Below, piece by piece: positions 21,690-34,111 of a stretch of 64,000 bases of DNA. The position numbers and the translations under genes were made by a program. The notes beneath the pieces are model-generated. The model ran no database searches. It saw nothing but the letters and a program-made list of their open reading frames with translations, and had not been told where the DNA came from. Within the stretch, counting starts at the first letter, position 1; each line of letters opens with the position of its first letter. This DNA comes from Prionace glauca (taxonomy: Eukaryota > Chordata > Chondrichthyes > Carcharhiniformes > Carcharhinidae), in the NCBI GenBank assembly GCA_037974335.1, contig CM075760.1:28224402-28288401 (forward strand). The letters run 5' to 3'.

Positions 21690-22352
21690 CAAACAACAAC
21701 ACAGCACGGGAAACAGGCCCTTCGGCCCAACGAGCCCGCGCCGCCATCTTAACAATGTGTTTTTCCTCCTCCACCCTTGACCCGTGTCTATGCTTATGGT
21801 ACCCCCATTGGAAACCAGATTAAGAGGAGAATAATTTAGGGACAATTTGTTGCACCAGTCAGCCTAATAACACTTCTTTGGGGTGTGGGAGGAAATCAGA
21901 GCACCCAGAGGAAACCCACGCAACCACAGGGAGAATGTGCATGCCCCTCGTTAGACAACGAGGTGGACCGACACCCCTGTGGAGTGAAAGAGAAAAACAT
22001 CAACACATGTAGCATTAGATTTCCAGTCACATCCCCAGGCTCTGATCCATATTTAAAACAGTCTCCTGTGACTCTCCATCCATATTTTCCTCATGTATCT
22101 ATCAAAGTAAACCTTAAACAATTCCAGCGTGCCTGCCTCCACCACCTTACTTGGCAGTGCATTCCATACCCCCACGACCCTCTGCGTGAAAAACCTCCCT
22201 CTAGGATCCAAATTATACCTCTCCCCCCTCACCTTAAGCCCGTGGCCTCTCGTGATATTTGTCTCCAATCTAAGAAAAAGCCTGCCACTCTTTACTCTGT
22301 CTATACCCTTCATTATTTTATACACCTCTATTAGATCCCCCCTCAATATCAA
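21690..22352 (-). mobile_element. LINE and SINE fragments, nested
   Basis: 21,690-21,835 is a LINE 3' end (ACAGGCCCTTCGGCCCAACG). 21,838-21,942 is a SINE body in reverse (GTGGGAGGAAATCAGAGCAC). 22,050-22,352 is a CR1-like C-terminus in reverse (MILRGDLIEVYKIMKGIDRV, then FFTQRVVGVWNALPSKVVEA). From 21,537 to 21,690 nothing is seen. Confidence 0.7.
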
Positions 22353-22359
22353 TAGTGTA

Positions 22360-22826
22360 GGGTCAATATTTTACACCAATCAGCCTAAGAGCTCATCTTT
22401 GGGGTGTGGGAGGAAACCGGAGCGCCCGGAGGAAACCCACGCATCCACAGGGAGAATGTGCAAACTCCCACAGACACAGGCCCAAATCCATGTATCTGCA
22501 CAGCCAGCAGTGCTAGTCACTGAGCTGTTGCGGCGCCCATCTACCGGTCCAGGATCAAGCACACACACCGACACGAAGTACTAGGCCACTCCCGGAACCT
22601 CCAAGAGCAGCCCATGCACAACCCACCGTGTGCATGCCCCTCGTTGACAACAAGGTGGACCGACACATGTGGATTAAAAGAGACAAAACACGAACATGTA
22701 ATACTACATTTCCAGTGTCGTCCCGAAGCTCTGACCCTTTTTAATACCATCTGCTATAACCCTCCATCCCTGTTTCGCTCATCTAAGTAAACCTTAAACG
22801 AGTCCAACGTGTCTGCCTCCACCACC
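22360..22826 (-). repeat. Second copy of the 21.84-22.14 kb unit
   Basis: The reverse SINE body (GTGTGGGAGGAAACCGGAGC) and then CATGCCCCTCGTTGACAAC, 'gtggaccgacac', 'taaaccttaaac-agtccaa' and 'gcctccaccacc' repeat the text at 21,838-22,143 with a period of about 0.69 kb at its right end. This is a direct, diverged duplication. Confidence 0.6.
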
Positions 22827-24364
22827 AGTTCTGTACAAGTGTAGCATTAGGCGCCAGCTCTTATATTCTATACCCCTCCCTATAAAGGCTAACATACCAT
22901 AAGCTTTCTTCGCAACCTTCTCCACCTGTGTTGCCACCGTCAAAGACTTGTGAACTGGCACTCCCAGGTTCCTCTGCATTTCTATACACTTAATAGGTCT
23001 ACCCTTTAACATGTAACTCTCCTCTACATTATTCCTTCCAAACTGCATCACTTCGCATTTATCAAGATTAAATTCCATCTATTTATCTGCCCAATATACC
23101 AGCCTATCTATATCCTGCTGTATTGCCAGACACTGCTCCTCACTGCGCGCCAATCCTGCCATCTTTGTGTCACCTGCAAATTTGCTGATCACACCATGTA
23201 CGCCCTCTTCCAAGACATTTATATATGTAACGAATAGAAAAGGTCCCTGTACTGAGCCCTGCGGCACACCACTGGTGACAGACATCCAGCTAGAAAAGAA
23301 CCCATCCACCACTACTCTCTGTCTCCTGTTAACTATCCAGTTTTCAATCCATCTAGATACTTGTCCCTGTATCCCATGAGCCTTAACCTTTTCAACCAGC
23401 CTACCATGAGGGACTTTGTCAAACGCCTTACTGAAATCCATATAGGCGACATCAACGGCTTATCCTTCGTCAACCGTTTTTGTCACCTTCTCAAAAAATT
23501 CTACCAAACTCGTAAGGCAAGACCTCCCCTTAACAAAGCCATGCTGCGTATCCCTAATAAGATTGCAACGGTCCAAATGCTGATACATCCTATCCCTAAG
23601 AATTTATTCCAACAACTTTACTACCACTGTCTATAATTACCAGGGTTATCCCGACTGCCCTTTTTAAACAACTGTACCACATTATCTACCCTCCAGTCCT
23701 CCGGGACCTCACCTGTGTCCAAAGAAGAGACAAAGATGTGCGTCAGAGGCCTAGCAATTTCATCTCTCACCTCCCTAAGCAGCCTGGGATAAATGCCATC
23801 AGGCCCCGGAGTTTTATCAGTTTTTATGCTGCCTAAAAACCCTAACACTTCTTCTCTCGTAATGGATATTTCCTTCAACTGGTCTGCAGCTCCCTCTAAG
23901 ACAGTACAAGACACCAAGCCCCACTCCTTCGTGAATACTGACGCAAAGTATTCATTCAGGGTCTCCCCCATTCCTTCAGACTCTATGCACAGTTCCCCTC
24001 CTTTGTCCCTAAGAGGACCGAATTTCCCTCTAACCATCCTTTTGTTCCTGATATAAGAGTAAAATGCCTTTGGATTTCCCTTAATCCTATCCGTCAAAGC
24101 CATTTTATGCCCCCTTTTCGCCCTTCTAACTCCCCTTTTGACCTCCCTCCTGCTCTCTCTATATTCCTCCAGTGTTCTCTCCGTTCCCAGTTGCTTAGAC
24201 CTAACATATGCCTCCCTCTCCTTCCTGACCAAGTCCTCAATATCCCCTGTAATCCACAGCTCTCTAATCCTACCTTTCCCATCCTTCCTCTTTACCGGCA
24301 CATGTCTTTCCTGCAACCTTTTCAGTTTTCCCTTGAAAGCCTCCCACTTGCCGACCGTGGACAT
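22827..24364 (-). mobile_element. CR1-like LINE ORF2 fragment, reverse transcriptase domain
   Basis: Reading leftwards, a 247-codon frame (23,621-24,364) covers the endonuclease-RT linker and RT fingers (DKTPGPDGIYPRLLREVRDE, PEDWRVDNVVQLFKKGSRDN, NPGNYR). The frame at 23,079-23,441 covers the palm (MDFSKAFDKVPHGRLVEKVK, SGVPQGSVQGPFLFVTYIN). The catalytic box reads FAGDTK where FADDTK is expected, so one metal-binding Asp is Gly. The frame at 22,794-23,078 covers the thumb (MEFNLDKCEVMQFGRN, KKAYGMLAFIGRGIEYKSW). There is at least one frameshift between frames. The 5' end with the endonuclease is missing. It is inactive. Confidence 0.92.
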
Positions 24365-24770
24365 GTGTTTACTGTGATTCTAACTTTTCTATTGGAAATG
24401 GAAGGATGCTGGTTTTAATTGTGATGTTGATTTGTAAACTATATGACATTTATCAGACAACACACAAAGACGCACACCCACATATTCTGTCGTTCCCATT
24501 CTTCCCCAGAAATTGTTTCCCCTTCACACACACACACACACATTTTCTTTCAACTTAAAACTACATCTTGGATTCCTGGGAGTCTTCAGAGACCCAACTA
24601 AATTTCAGATGGAATGAGGAACATTTTCCCCAGCGCCATGTTTGCTGAGCTGGACATTAAAGGTCCCGTGGTCTCCAACAGCTCCCTGGGCAACATCCCT
24701 CCTTTTAACCAAAATCAACAAAAATACATTCCCATGGATTGAGCCATTTTCATCTGATGCTGCCCTGGCA
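24365..24770. other. Non-coding DNA
   Basis: It holds a short (CA)n run near 24,527-24,541. No gene or recognised element. Confidence 0.5.
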
Positions 24771-24774
24771 ACAT

Positions 24775-25640
24775 CGGGACATAGCCACAGGAGTAGGCCA
24801 CTCAGCCCCTCGATCTGGCCCCACCATTTAATAAGATCATGGCTGATCTGTGGCTGAATCCATTTTGGCTTCGCTAAGTCCATATCTCTTGAAACACCTG
24901 TTCAATTAAAGAAGACCTCAGACTTATATCTAACAATTGTACCAGCTCCCACCGGCAATTGCCAAAGAGAGTTCCAATCATTCACCTCTCTCGACATGTA
25001 CTAATGTTTTCTATCAACTCTCCTGAAAGGCCTTTCCCTATTTTTTTCAACTATGGCCTTTTAACCTCGAACCTTCAACTAATGGAAACAATCCTTCCCT
25101 GCAGGTATTTCATAGGTTTCTATCAGAACAGCCCTCAACCTTCTGAATTTGAGAGAAAAATGTCTAAATTCGTCTGATCTCTCCTCGCAACTTGCGTTGA
25201 ACTCCGTCCAGAGTCAACATTTTTCCAAAGATATGTTGCCCATACTTGCTCACAGTGCTCTAATTGGGGTGGAACAAGGATTGTGCACAATTGGACACAA
25301 CATCTGCCCCCGTATCCCCCAGTCCTTTGGATATGGAGGGAGGCATTCCATTGGTCTTAATGATTATTTTCTGCAGCAGATCGTAACATTTTAAGAAACT
25401 ATGTGCCGAACCCGAAATCCTATTTGGCATCCACTAAATTTAGCGTTGTCCCATCTAAAAATTATATCACAATCGATCATTTGGATATTTGACTTTTTGT
25501 CCCATTATCTAAGCCCTTAATGAATATTGTAAATAATTGAGGCCCCAGACAGATTCCTGCCGTACACCACTTAATCTGCATAATTCAGTAACGGACAGGT
25601 ATAATTCATTGCACCATAAATTTTGGCACTTTGCAGAAGG
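24775..25640 (-). mobile_element. Old CR1-like LINE fragment
   Basis: In reverse it begins with the 3' end (CAGGAGTAGGCCACTCAGCC, 'aataagatcatggctgatct') and continues leftward through a strongly decayed antisense of the C-terminal and palm regions (about 25,540-25,600: 'gaggccccagacagattcct', the antisense of a GVPQG-like neighbourhood). It has many frame breaks and is older than the copies at 20.8 and 22.8 kb. Confidence 0.6.
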
Positions 25641-26229
25641 GGATGTGATATGACATTAATGGATGTGAATTCTTGTTCCATTGATACCATACATCATACC
25701 TGACAATGATATTTTCACACTAACTGTAATTACAAAGTTTTGCCAGCAGATGGAAATAAATCTTGGTGGGTTACATTACATGAAGTGTGTACTGCCGCAA
25801 TACACTGGACCCTGCATCTGTTCATTTTGAATTGGCCTCCATATGTATATATGTTAGAATGGACCCCGTCCATGATTATAATATATTATAACATATAGCA
25901 CACTGTTTAAACTGGTATTGCACCAGTACATGTCAATGTATACATCACACAATCACCTTGATCTGAATTTTTCCAGGTAGGATCTAACTTTGGAGTTCTA
26001 CCACATACAGTTCTGAATGGTGGTGGACATTAAAGCAATTAACCGCAGCAGGAGCCTCAAATAAAACCGCAATTCTTAATGATGTGGGAATCCAGCAAAT
26101 GGAGAAGAACAAAACTGAAACAATTGCTACAATCTTCCGCCAGAAGTGCCGAGAGGATTTTCCATCTCGGCCTCCTCCTGAGGTCCCCAGCATCACAGAT
26201 GCCAGTTTCCAAGCAGCTCAATGCCTTTC
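25641..26229. other. Non-coding DNA
   Basis: AT-rich, no recognised element. Short open frames on both strands (for example 25,984-26,305) have no recognisable motif. Confidence 0.45.
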
Positions 26230-26330
26230 ACAGGATAAGATTGGAACAGGAGTAAGCCATTCGAGCCCGGGAGCCCGCTCCACCATGCAATATGATCATG
26301 ATTGATCTGTGGCCTAACCCTGTGCTGAAG
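26230..26330 (-). mobile_element. CR1-like LINE 3' end fragment
   Basis: GGAGTAAGCCATTCGAGCCC, 'ccatgcaatatgatcatgat' and 'tgatctgtggcctaac' are the reversed terminal 100 bp of the LINE family. Confidence 0.6.
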
Positions 26331-26334
26331 AGGT

Positions 26335-27112
26335 TGGACACTGCAAGGATTATTGGTCCTGACAATATTTCAGCAATAATAATGATGATTTGTGCTCTGG
26401 AGCGAGCTGCGCCCCGGCCAATCTATTAAAGTATAGCTACATCACTATCACATGCCCAACAGTGTGGAAAATTAGCAGGCATGCTCTATCGCAAAAGGAA
26501 GGGCAAATACATCCCGGCCAATTATCGCCCAATGCGATCTCACTCGATCAAAATAATAGAAAGTATCGAGGATCAACAGATCAGTAATAATAATAATAAT
26601 AATCTACTCAATGAAGCTCAGTCTGGGTTCCACTAGGAGCACTCGGTTCCAGAAATCATTTAAACTTAGTCCAAATATAGTGAAAATAGCTGTTTTAATG
26701 AGGTGAGTGTGCCCACCCTCCACATCAACACAACACTTGACCGATGATGGCATCATGAACCCTGAGCCAATCTGCAGTCAATGGGGATCCGGGGGTAAAC
26801 ATTCCACTGGCTTCAGTCACACCGAGTACAGAGTAAGGTGGTTGGGGCTGTTGAAAGCCAATCAGCTCAGTCCCAGGGTATTGCTGCAGGAACTCCTCAG
26901 GATAGTGTGGCCTAATCTTCACCCTTCATTAGAAGGTCAGAAGTGGGATGTTCACTAATGATTGCACACTGTTCAGCACATTCGCGACTCCTCAGATACT
27001 GGAGCAGTCCGCGTCCATATGCAGCAAGACTTAGTACACATTCAGGCTTTGGTTGAGGAGGGGAGAGTAACATTCACGTCACACATTGTCAGACAATGAC
27101 CTTCTTCAAGGA
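26335..27112 (+). mobile_element. Non-LTR reverse-transcriptase fragment of another clade
   Basis: Plus-strand text gives a GPDNISAIIM-like block, then an NYRPM-like block (26,517-26,540), a NEAQSGF-like block (26,605-26,630) and, at 26,960-27,110, the palm/thumb boundary seen in this shark LINE family (DCTLFSTF-like, then HSDSGFG-like and VTFTSHIVRQ-like). A (TAA)n run sits inside at 26,585-26,605. It is heavily broken, and its family differs from the CR1-like copies. Confidence 0.6.
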
Positions 27113-27114
27113 AG

Positions 27115-27352
27115 AGAGATTCCTGGCATGGGTCACTGTCTGTACAGAGTCTGCACGTTCTCCCCGTGTCTATACGGGTTTCTTCCGGGTGTTCCACTTT
27201 CCTCCCATAGTCCAAAAGACGCCCTGGTTAGGGTGCATTGGGCCGTGCTAAATTCTCCCTCAGTGTAACCCGAACAGATGCTGGAATGTGGCGACTCGGG
27301 AATTTTCACAGTAACTTCATTGCAGTGTTAACACAAAGTTATTTGTGACGAA
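27115..27352 (+). mobile_element. HE1-like SINE, body and tail
   Basis: The head is missing. The body reads 'tctgcacgttctccccgtgt', 'gtccaaaagacgccctggtt' and 'cattgggccgtgctaaattc'. The tail is 'ttcacagtaacttcattgca' and 'gtgttaacacaaagtt-tttgtgac'. Confidence 0.75.
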
Positions 27353-27354
27353 TG

Positions 27355-28340
27355 AACACATTTAACATTTGGGACCCTGCGGTACCCCACTGTTAGCTGA
27401 CCGTCACTCGGAAGAACACCTATTTATTTCCACTCTCTGTTTCTTATATGTCAATGAATTCTATACCGAGGCCAACATATCACTCCCCATCTCCCCAATG
27501 AAAGGTAGCTTTCATTGGGCTACCAATATTTTATGAAGAGCCTTCTGAAAGTGCAAATACACCACGTAAACTGGTTGCATCCCTCCCCCTCCCTACCCGA
27601 AAGAACCCCCCCCCCCTCCCTTCCCCACCTATGATTTACACTCTTAAAAAATGCAAGTTGGTTTGTTAAGATAAACATGTCTTTCTCAAGCCCATACTGG
27701 TTTCATCAAACTCCGTCCATGCTTTCCAAATATTTTCCTATCATGGATTTGATAACAATCTCTAACTGATGCTGAAATCAGTCTGTAATTTATCAGTTTT
27801 ATTCTCTCTTTCTCTGTATATATCGGGGTTACATTACCTGTAGGAACTGTTTCGGCCTGTATAGAATTTTAGAAGATGGGCAGCAATGTATCTAACATTT
27901 CTTGGCCTATTTCCTTCCATATTCTGGGATTACCAGGCCCGAATGACCAACCAGAATTTCACCCTATTATTTTCCCCAGAATGCTTTTACTAATACTGGT
28001 TTCCCTCAATACCGTCTTACAACTACCCCCTTGGTTCCCGAACATTTCTGGGATGATACTTGTGTGAAGGTAATGTCAGACTTAGTGTTCTATTCATTCA
28101 ATATTTCTTTATTCCCCAATATACATTCCCTGGATTCGGGCTCTAAGGGATTTACATTTAACTTAACCAATCCTTCTCTCTTCAGATATTGATATAAACG
28201 GTTATAATTAATTTTTATGTTCCCTGCAATTTTACTTCCATTTTCTATTTCCCCCTCGATTATTTGGACTTTTTTTTGTTGAATTTTAAAAATCTCTGAA
28301 AACTCAGGCTTGTTTCTTCTTCTGGTAATTTTATGTAGCT
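27355..28340 (-). mobile_element. Old LINE ORF2 fragment, antisense
   Basis: The plus strand reads as the reverse of a LINE palm/fingers region ('gggaccctgcggtaccccac' is the reverse of a GVPQGS-like neighbour, and 'ttaccaggcccgaatg' the reverse of a PGPD-like motif). It is highly decayed, AT-shifted and contains C-runs. A SINE tail fragment follows at about 28,408-28,480 (TTCACGGTAACTTCATTACA). Confidence 0.5.
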
Positions 28341-28599
28341 TTTAACTAAGAAGTAATATTTCCTCCCCTGAAAGACATCCGAGAAAAAGATGAGCTTTGA
28401 CCATATATGATTTTCACGGTAACTTCATTACAGTGTGAATGTAAACCCATTTGTGACGAAGAAATAAACTTCAAACCTTTAAATACACACGATGTCTTTA
28501 TCAATAAACTGAGCTGAAATTCCTCAGCTGCCAGGGTGGAACTGGAACTCCTGTCCCAAGCTTCTGGAATAATAGCTTAATAATGATATTGCTACACTA

Positions 28600-30576
28600 C
28601 CCCCGAGACTGAAATATCATCACATTTATTAATGGAATAATTGAACATTCAGGACTGGGTCACAGGTTGGATCGTGAGGTATCTTGTGCGAATTGAACAC
28701 ATTTCAGTTTGACTCAGAAATTATGTTGTTTCCATTCTTAACTGATCACAGTTTGTGTTTTGGCATGATGACTTTTAACTCAGTGCGCCTAAATTCTGAG
28801 ATCAATGTCCAATATTACACTATACATTTATAACACGAATACATTCCAAATGAATTTATGCTACATTCGGTTATTTCTCCCGTTATGTACACTGAGCCAT
28901 CTCTCTTTTTATGCTACATTAGTTCCTCTCTATTCGTACTCAAGTAGATCACTGATCTGATCCTATTACATCTGATCCCATCTCTGTTTATATTACACAG
29001 GATTTGCATATTTACATCCATCTCTGTTAATTCAACATATGACCATGTATATTTTGCCTGGCATTTAACTGTCAGAAGGAAGTCTTCTCCTGGCCTTGAA
29101 TCTTATTCTGACAGAATGACAGTGATTCATGGGAATCCATGTAAAAGTTCCATCAATTCATGAAATGACAAGGGGGGACAGGTGAGGTAGAGAAGGTCAT
29201 ATCGGGCTTGACGTTAATCGTGTATAAGCTGCACTATCAGAACAACTGAACACTTGGTTTGGTTCCCTCAGAACTGAACAGTTTATGGGAGATTTAGTAC
29301 AGACGCTCAAAGTGATGAATGGGAATGTTTTACTCATTAGAAAGAGACTGTAAGCCACTGGCAAGAGGGCAGTGTACAGAAAATTGATTGCAACACACTA
29401 GGATATGTCTCTTTATGCACTGAATGTGACTCAAATGATTCATTATTCCAACAGATCTTATATTTGTTTACATTGCATAAAATGCCGCTTTATTTATTAC
29501 TCCTATTTGTGTTGTACCAGAGCCAGTCTTTAATTATATGACAGTAGGCCTTGTCTGTTTTTACACTACATTCGGTTATTTCTCTCGTTATGCCACTCTC
29601 GGCCATCTCTCTATTTATGCTGCATTAGATCCTTTCAATTAATTCGACAGGAGACCACGGATCTGTTCATATTTCATCAGATCTCATCTCTTTTTTATGT
29701 TACAGGGGATTTGTCTCTTTGAATGACGCCAACATCTGTCTCTGTTCATCTAACATACGACCTTGAACATGTTGCCTGCCGAGATATTATCAATTCCGAT
29801 ATAATATGGGTGTGCCTGTCTGACACTAATCATTCTTGATTGGAGCAGTAATTTTAATTTTTACTAATTTCGATAAGTAGCTGCGAGAAATATCTAATTG
29901 CTCTGTTATTGTGTGAGTAATATTCCGTTTGAACAATTTCTCAGTGATTCACTGGTATTCGGGGACAGGTCAATATCTGAATAATCGTACAGTGCTCATT
30001 ACAATATCTTCAAACAACCACCGTTGTGATAAATTTTATTAGTTGAATATTGCACTGCACTGTGTCAATTTGACACAGACTTTCGAGATAAAGATTGACC
30101 TGTCTTATTTATAGGGCTCAACAGATACACTGACAGAGTGAGACAGAACTCTGTAGTCGCAATATCGCCAGATGGCCTCCCACAGGCTAAATATCTATCC
30201 ACTCATTAATTACTCATCTGTTTCAGAGATAAATAAAACGAAATCGCTGCAGAACGAGTGTTGACAGTTAGGTTATGTTTGAATATATATATATGTATAT
30301 TCTGTAATTTGTATTGTTACCTTCGAAACAATTTTTCACTTTCGGATGTCTTCATCTGCCTATGCCTAAGCTTTGTAATTCCCTCCCTAAATCTCCTTAT
30401 TTCACTTTCCTCGTCTAAGTCAATCCATAAAACTGTCCCTGTATTGGCCATCCTTTCAGTCACCTGTTCAAATATCTCGTTGGTCAAAAGCAAGATGCTG
30501 TGGGTGCCCGAGATCCGAACAGAAAATGCTAGAAACACTCAATGGTTCATTCTTCATCAGTGGAATGGTTTACGGC

Positions 30577-30607
<31 letters not shown>

Positions 30608-31010
30608 CTCTCTCTCTCCCCTCCGCCTCTGCCCCTGCCTCTCTCTCTCTCTCTCTCTCTCTCTCGCACATACATTTGTTGTAGACATGTACAGCAAGAC
30701 ACTGGGCCTTGTGTCTTTATTTACTGCATGCGACTCATTTGAATCATCATTGCAATAGACCTTATATTTGTTTATATTACATGACACACCATTCCATTTA
30801 TTATTGTATGATGACAAGCCGTGATAATTGCTACAAATCATCATTTCTGAGTTTTTGTTCAGCTAAGAGGCCATTTCTGTTACATTGGGCTCCATCTCAG
30901 ATATGATTGTGTCAGGCTCTGTGTCATGCACTACTGAACACATCCGTGCCTTACTTTGTATTATATTAGACACTAATAATAAAGCCAACACTGTCTCAGT
31001 AACTGGTTTT
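28600..31010 (+). repeat. Diverged tandem block, unit about 0.7 kb
   Basis: The text at 28,860-29,060 (CTACATTCGGTTATTTCTCC, 'gccatctctc', 'atgctacattag', 'catctctgtt-attcaacata') recurs at 29,565-29,785. The text at 29,380-29,500 ('ttatatttgtttac', 'actcaaatgattcatt') recurs at 30,700-30,800. The core phrase TCTCTGTTTATATTACAC also links it to family R2. No gene is seen. A (CT)n run lies at 30,575-30,665 and a short (TA)n at about 30,284-30,296. Confidence 0.5.
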
Positions 31011-31251
31011 CTATGAAATGCGTTTGACAGATGGAAAAAAAGGAGATGAAAAGACGGAAATTAGCTTTAAAAATGTAATGGGGTTCGAAGAATGTTTTTT
31101 GTCTTGTTAATAACTACTGGGTGTTGTTCATCATATTTAATTGCTCTCGCATTTCCTGGAATATTTTATTGAAAGTTTGGGATGAAACTTGTAACATCAT
31201 CTTGTTCAAAAGTGATTGAGGAACAGAATGAATGTATGTCACATTGCACTG

Positions 31252-31448
31252 CAAATGGACACTAAAGGACAATTCAACATGGCCACTCCAACTAACCTGT
31301 ACATCTTTGGACTGTAGGAAGAAAGCAGTAAACCTGGAGGAACTCCACGCACATACGGGGTGAATGTGTAAACACCACACAGTTACACAAGGCTTAAGTG
31401 GAACCTGTGTCCCTCACAGTGTGAGGTACCAGTGCTTACCACTATGTA
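31252..31448 (-). mobile_element. HE1-like SINE, partial
   Basis: Reverse copy: GACAATTCAACATGGCCACT, 'ctgtacatctttggactgta', 'gaactccacgcacatacggg', and 'agtgcttaccactat' as the reversed A-box side. From 31,449 to 32,030 no gene is seen. Confidence 0.75.
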
Positions 31449-32986
31449 AATAATTGTTATTAATTTTAGCATGATATTGTAATTTATTCAGTATTTATTG
31501 TACATTCTGTGTCTCAGTCAATAAATAAAGTTAATGAATGCCCCTGGACGCTCATGAATGTGATGTACAGCTGGTCATTCCGCTACCAAGGCAATGCATC
31601 TTTCAAATGATTCACTGCACTTCTCTCTTTCTCTGTCTCAGACTGAACCTAAATCAGATAACCTCTCTCCTCTCTCTCAGTCTCCATTAACTCACACAGG
31701 TTCCCAGGAGACGGATCTGACTCCGAGACTATTTCTTTCTTCTTCCTTAAGGCACCTTGTGACTGAAAAAATAAAGCACAAAAATCTCAGCAGAGGTAAA
31801 TTCATTGTAGGAACTTAACCATTTCACTCAATTAACCTCTCTCCTCTATTTCTCACACACAACACCCAGCACACTTAAACTTTCTATTTCGGAATGTCTC
31901 TGTGGATAAAAAATGTTGCTTTAATTTTCCCTCTTTTCCCTCAATGGTAACCCTCAGTCCATCTTCCCTTCAATTAATCTGTTTAAACCCCAAATATGGC
32001 CATTTTCTTGATTCATTAATATGGGAATGGGGGTGACTGTAATGCTGAGACCGGCAGCAATCTGTGTGACTGTTCTTGATGCTTTCAGAGTGAGCTCACC
32101 CTCACAGGCAGGAAGACTGTTCACGGTGATAACATCAAACTGGCCCCGGTTGTTTCATTCTCAGGTAACACAACTTCCTGTTTCTCTGCTGCCGGTTCCA
32201 AACCGCACATCTCCCTTCCGAGCAGAAAATAAATCCAGAGACCACAATCTGGTGAGAACATCTGTCAGTGCGGCTTATATCTGCCCACAGAGTCAGGGCA
32301 GAGTCAGACAGGTCACATTGTGGTGACATTTACAAATGAGTCTGGTGTGATCTGGTTAAAGTTTCCATTCCCGGACATAACTGGATGGTCAGTGGATCAA
32401 TCACTGAACTCCCCCGGGATCTGTGAAGGGAGGGAATGATAGCTGTTATCTTTCATTGTTTGATCATTTTCTCTCCATCTGCTATTTATTTTTGTTCCTC
32501 AGCTTTTATCTGTCAGCCCCCCTCCGGTTTGCTTTCTCCTAACTCTCCCGCTGTCTCTATCTCCTTGCCAGTCTTTTCAACACATTTATTAGTGTTCGTA
32601 ATCATGAAGTTGTGATTGGGTTAATTAAAGAGAGAATCTTTCAACTGGGGGACGGTCAGCAACCAATGGGCACAAAGTTATTTTATTGAGCAGCGAGACA
32701 GAAAGATAAGTGTTTACTTTTACACCAGAGTTGTGATGAACTGGAATGAACAGCTTGGAAGGGTGATGGAATTAGATTTCACAGAAACTTTGGAAAATAA
32801 ATTCGATATCTCCTTCATGGGATGAACTTTTGAAGGATTCTCGAGAATGGGAGCATTTTAAGGTTCATCTATATCAGTGTCCCAGCATCCTTTTTGTGTC
32901 TCTCCCTGTCCTTCATTAAAACGGAATTAAATGGAATATTTATACAACTGTCGTCTTGTGCTAATCTTATCTTTTGACAGAACCTG

Positions 32987-33200
32987 TGTGTTGTGTGTGT
33001 GTGTCTGTGTGTGTTTGTGTGTGTCTGTGTGTGTTTGTGTGTTGTGTGTGTGTGTTTGTGTTTGTGATTGTGTGTGTGTGTGTGTTTGTGTGTGGGTGTT
33101 TGTGTGTCTGTGTGTGTTTGTGTGTATTGCGTGTGTGTGTCTGTCAGTGAGTGTTTTTGTGTGTGTGTGAGTGTGTGTGTGTTTTTGTGTGTGTGTAATT
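32987..33200. repeat. (TG)n microsatellite, left arm
   Basis: TG units interrupted by TTTG and TCTG. The right arm carries the same site as a longer AC-rich tract at 61,995-62,410. Confidence 0.95.
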
Positions 33201-33542
33201 GCCAGGAACCATTCCGAAAGTCCATTCTATTTAAAAAACATCACTTTGAAACAGATTAGCATCGGATCGAACTTTTTTTTAGAAAAAACACAATAATCCT
33301 TAACATTTATTGCACTGTTTTTCTCCCTCCGATGAGGGTTTCATACTTAGTTGTTTCAGACCTCACGTGTGCTAATTCTGTCTGTAAATGTGAAACTGCT
33401 TGTAAAAATGAGAAGGAAGAGATTATTTTCTGTTCCTCCGACAGATTCGCCATCGGTACCTCAGATAACAGAAATGTATGGAGTCCGCCATGACTGTCCC
33501 ACCTTGTGAATACAAGCCTCAGTCAGGTGGAGTCAGTCACTC

Positions 33543-34111
33543 CTGGATCCAGTCATTCACATTGTAATGTTCTAATTCTCAGGTCCCAGTCTGACTCCGG
33601 GCCCAGCTGTCTCTGTTAGTGATACACTGGGGCCAGTCATTCACATTGTAATGTTCTAATTCTCAGGTCCCAGTCTGACTCTGGGCCCAGCTGTCTCTGT
33701 CAGTGATACACTGGGGCCAGTAATTCACATTGTAATGTTCTAATTCTCAGGTCCCAGTCTGACTCCGGGCCCAGCTGTCTCTGTCAGTGATACACTGGGG
33801 CCAGTCATTCACATTGTAATGTTCTAATTCTCAGGTCCCAGTCTGACTCCGGGCCCAGCTATCTCTGTCAGTGATACACTGGGGCCAGTCATTCACATTG
33901 TAATGTTCTAATTCTCAGGTCCCAGTCTGACTCCGGGCCCAGCTGTCTCTGTCAGTGATACACTGGGGCCAGTCATTCACATTGTAATGTTCTAATTCTC
34001 AGGTCCCAGTCTGACTCCGGGCCCAGCTGTCTCTGTCAGTGATACACTGGGGCCAGTCATTCACATTGTAATGTTCTAATTCTAATTCTAATTCTAATTC
34101 TAATTCTCAGG
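33543..34111 (+). repeat. 84-bp tandem repeat (VNTR), about 6.5 units
   Basis: The unit starts CTGGGGCCAGTCATTCACAT, carries GTAATGTTCTAATTCTCAGG and ends GTCTCTGTCAGTGATACA. Copies start at 33,627 and then every 84 bp to 34,047, differing by only one or two bases each. It ends in five TAATTC hexamers (34,076-34,108). The right arm has only about two units and the inner copy at 54.6 kb has three, one of them inverted. Confidence 0.95.

Noticed and set aside
32021-32326. Open frame conserved in both arms (also 63,082-63,381)
   Set aside because: Its similarity is explained by the recent duplication. Both strands are open and no domain is recognisable, so conservation is not evidence of coding.
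33543-34111. Regularly spaced repeat resembling a CRISPR array
   Set aside because: Whole 84-bp units repeat without unique spacers in a vertebrate genome; it is a VNTR.
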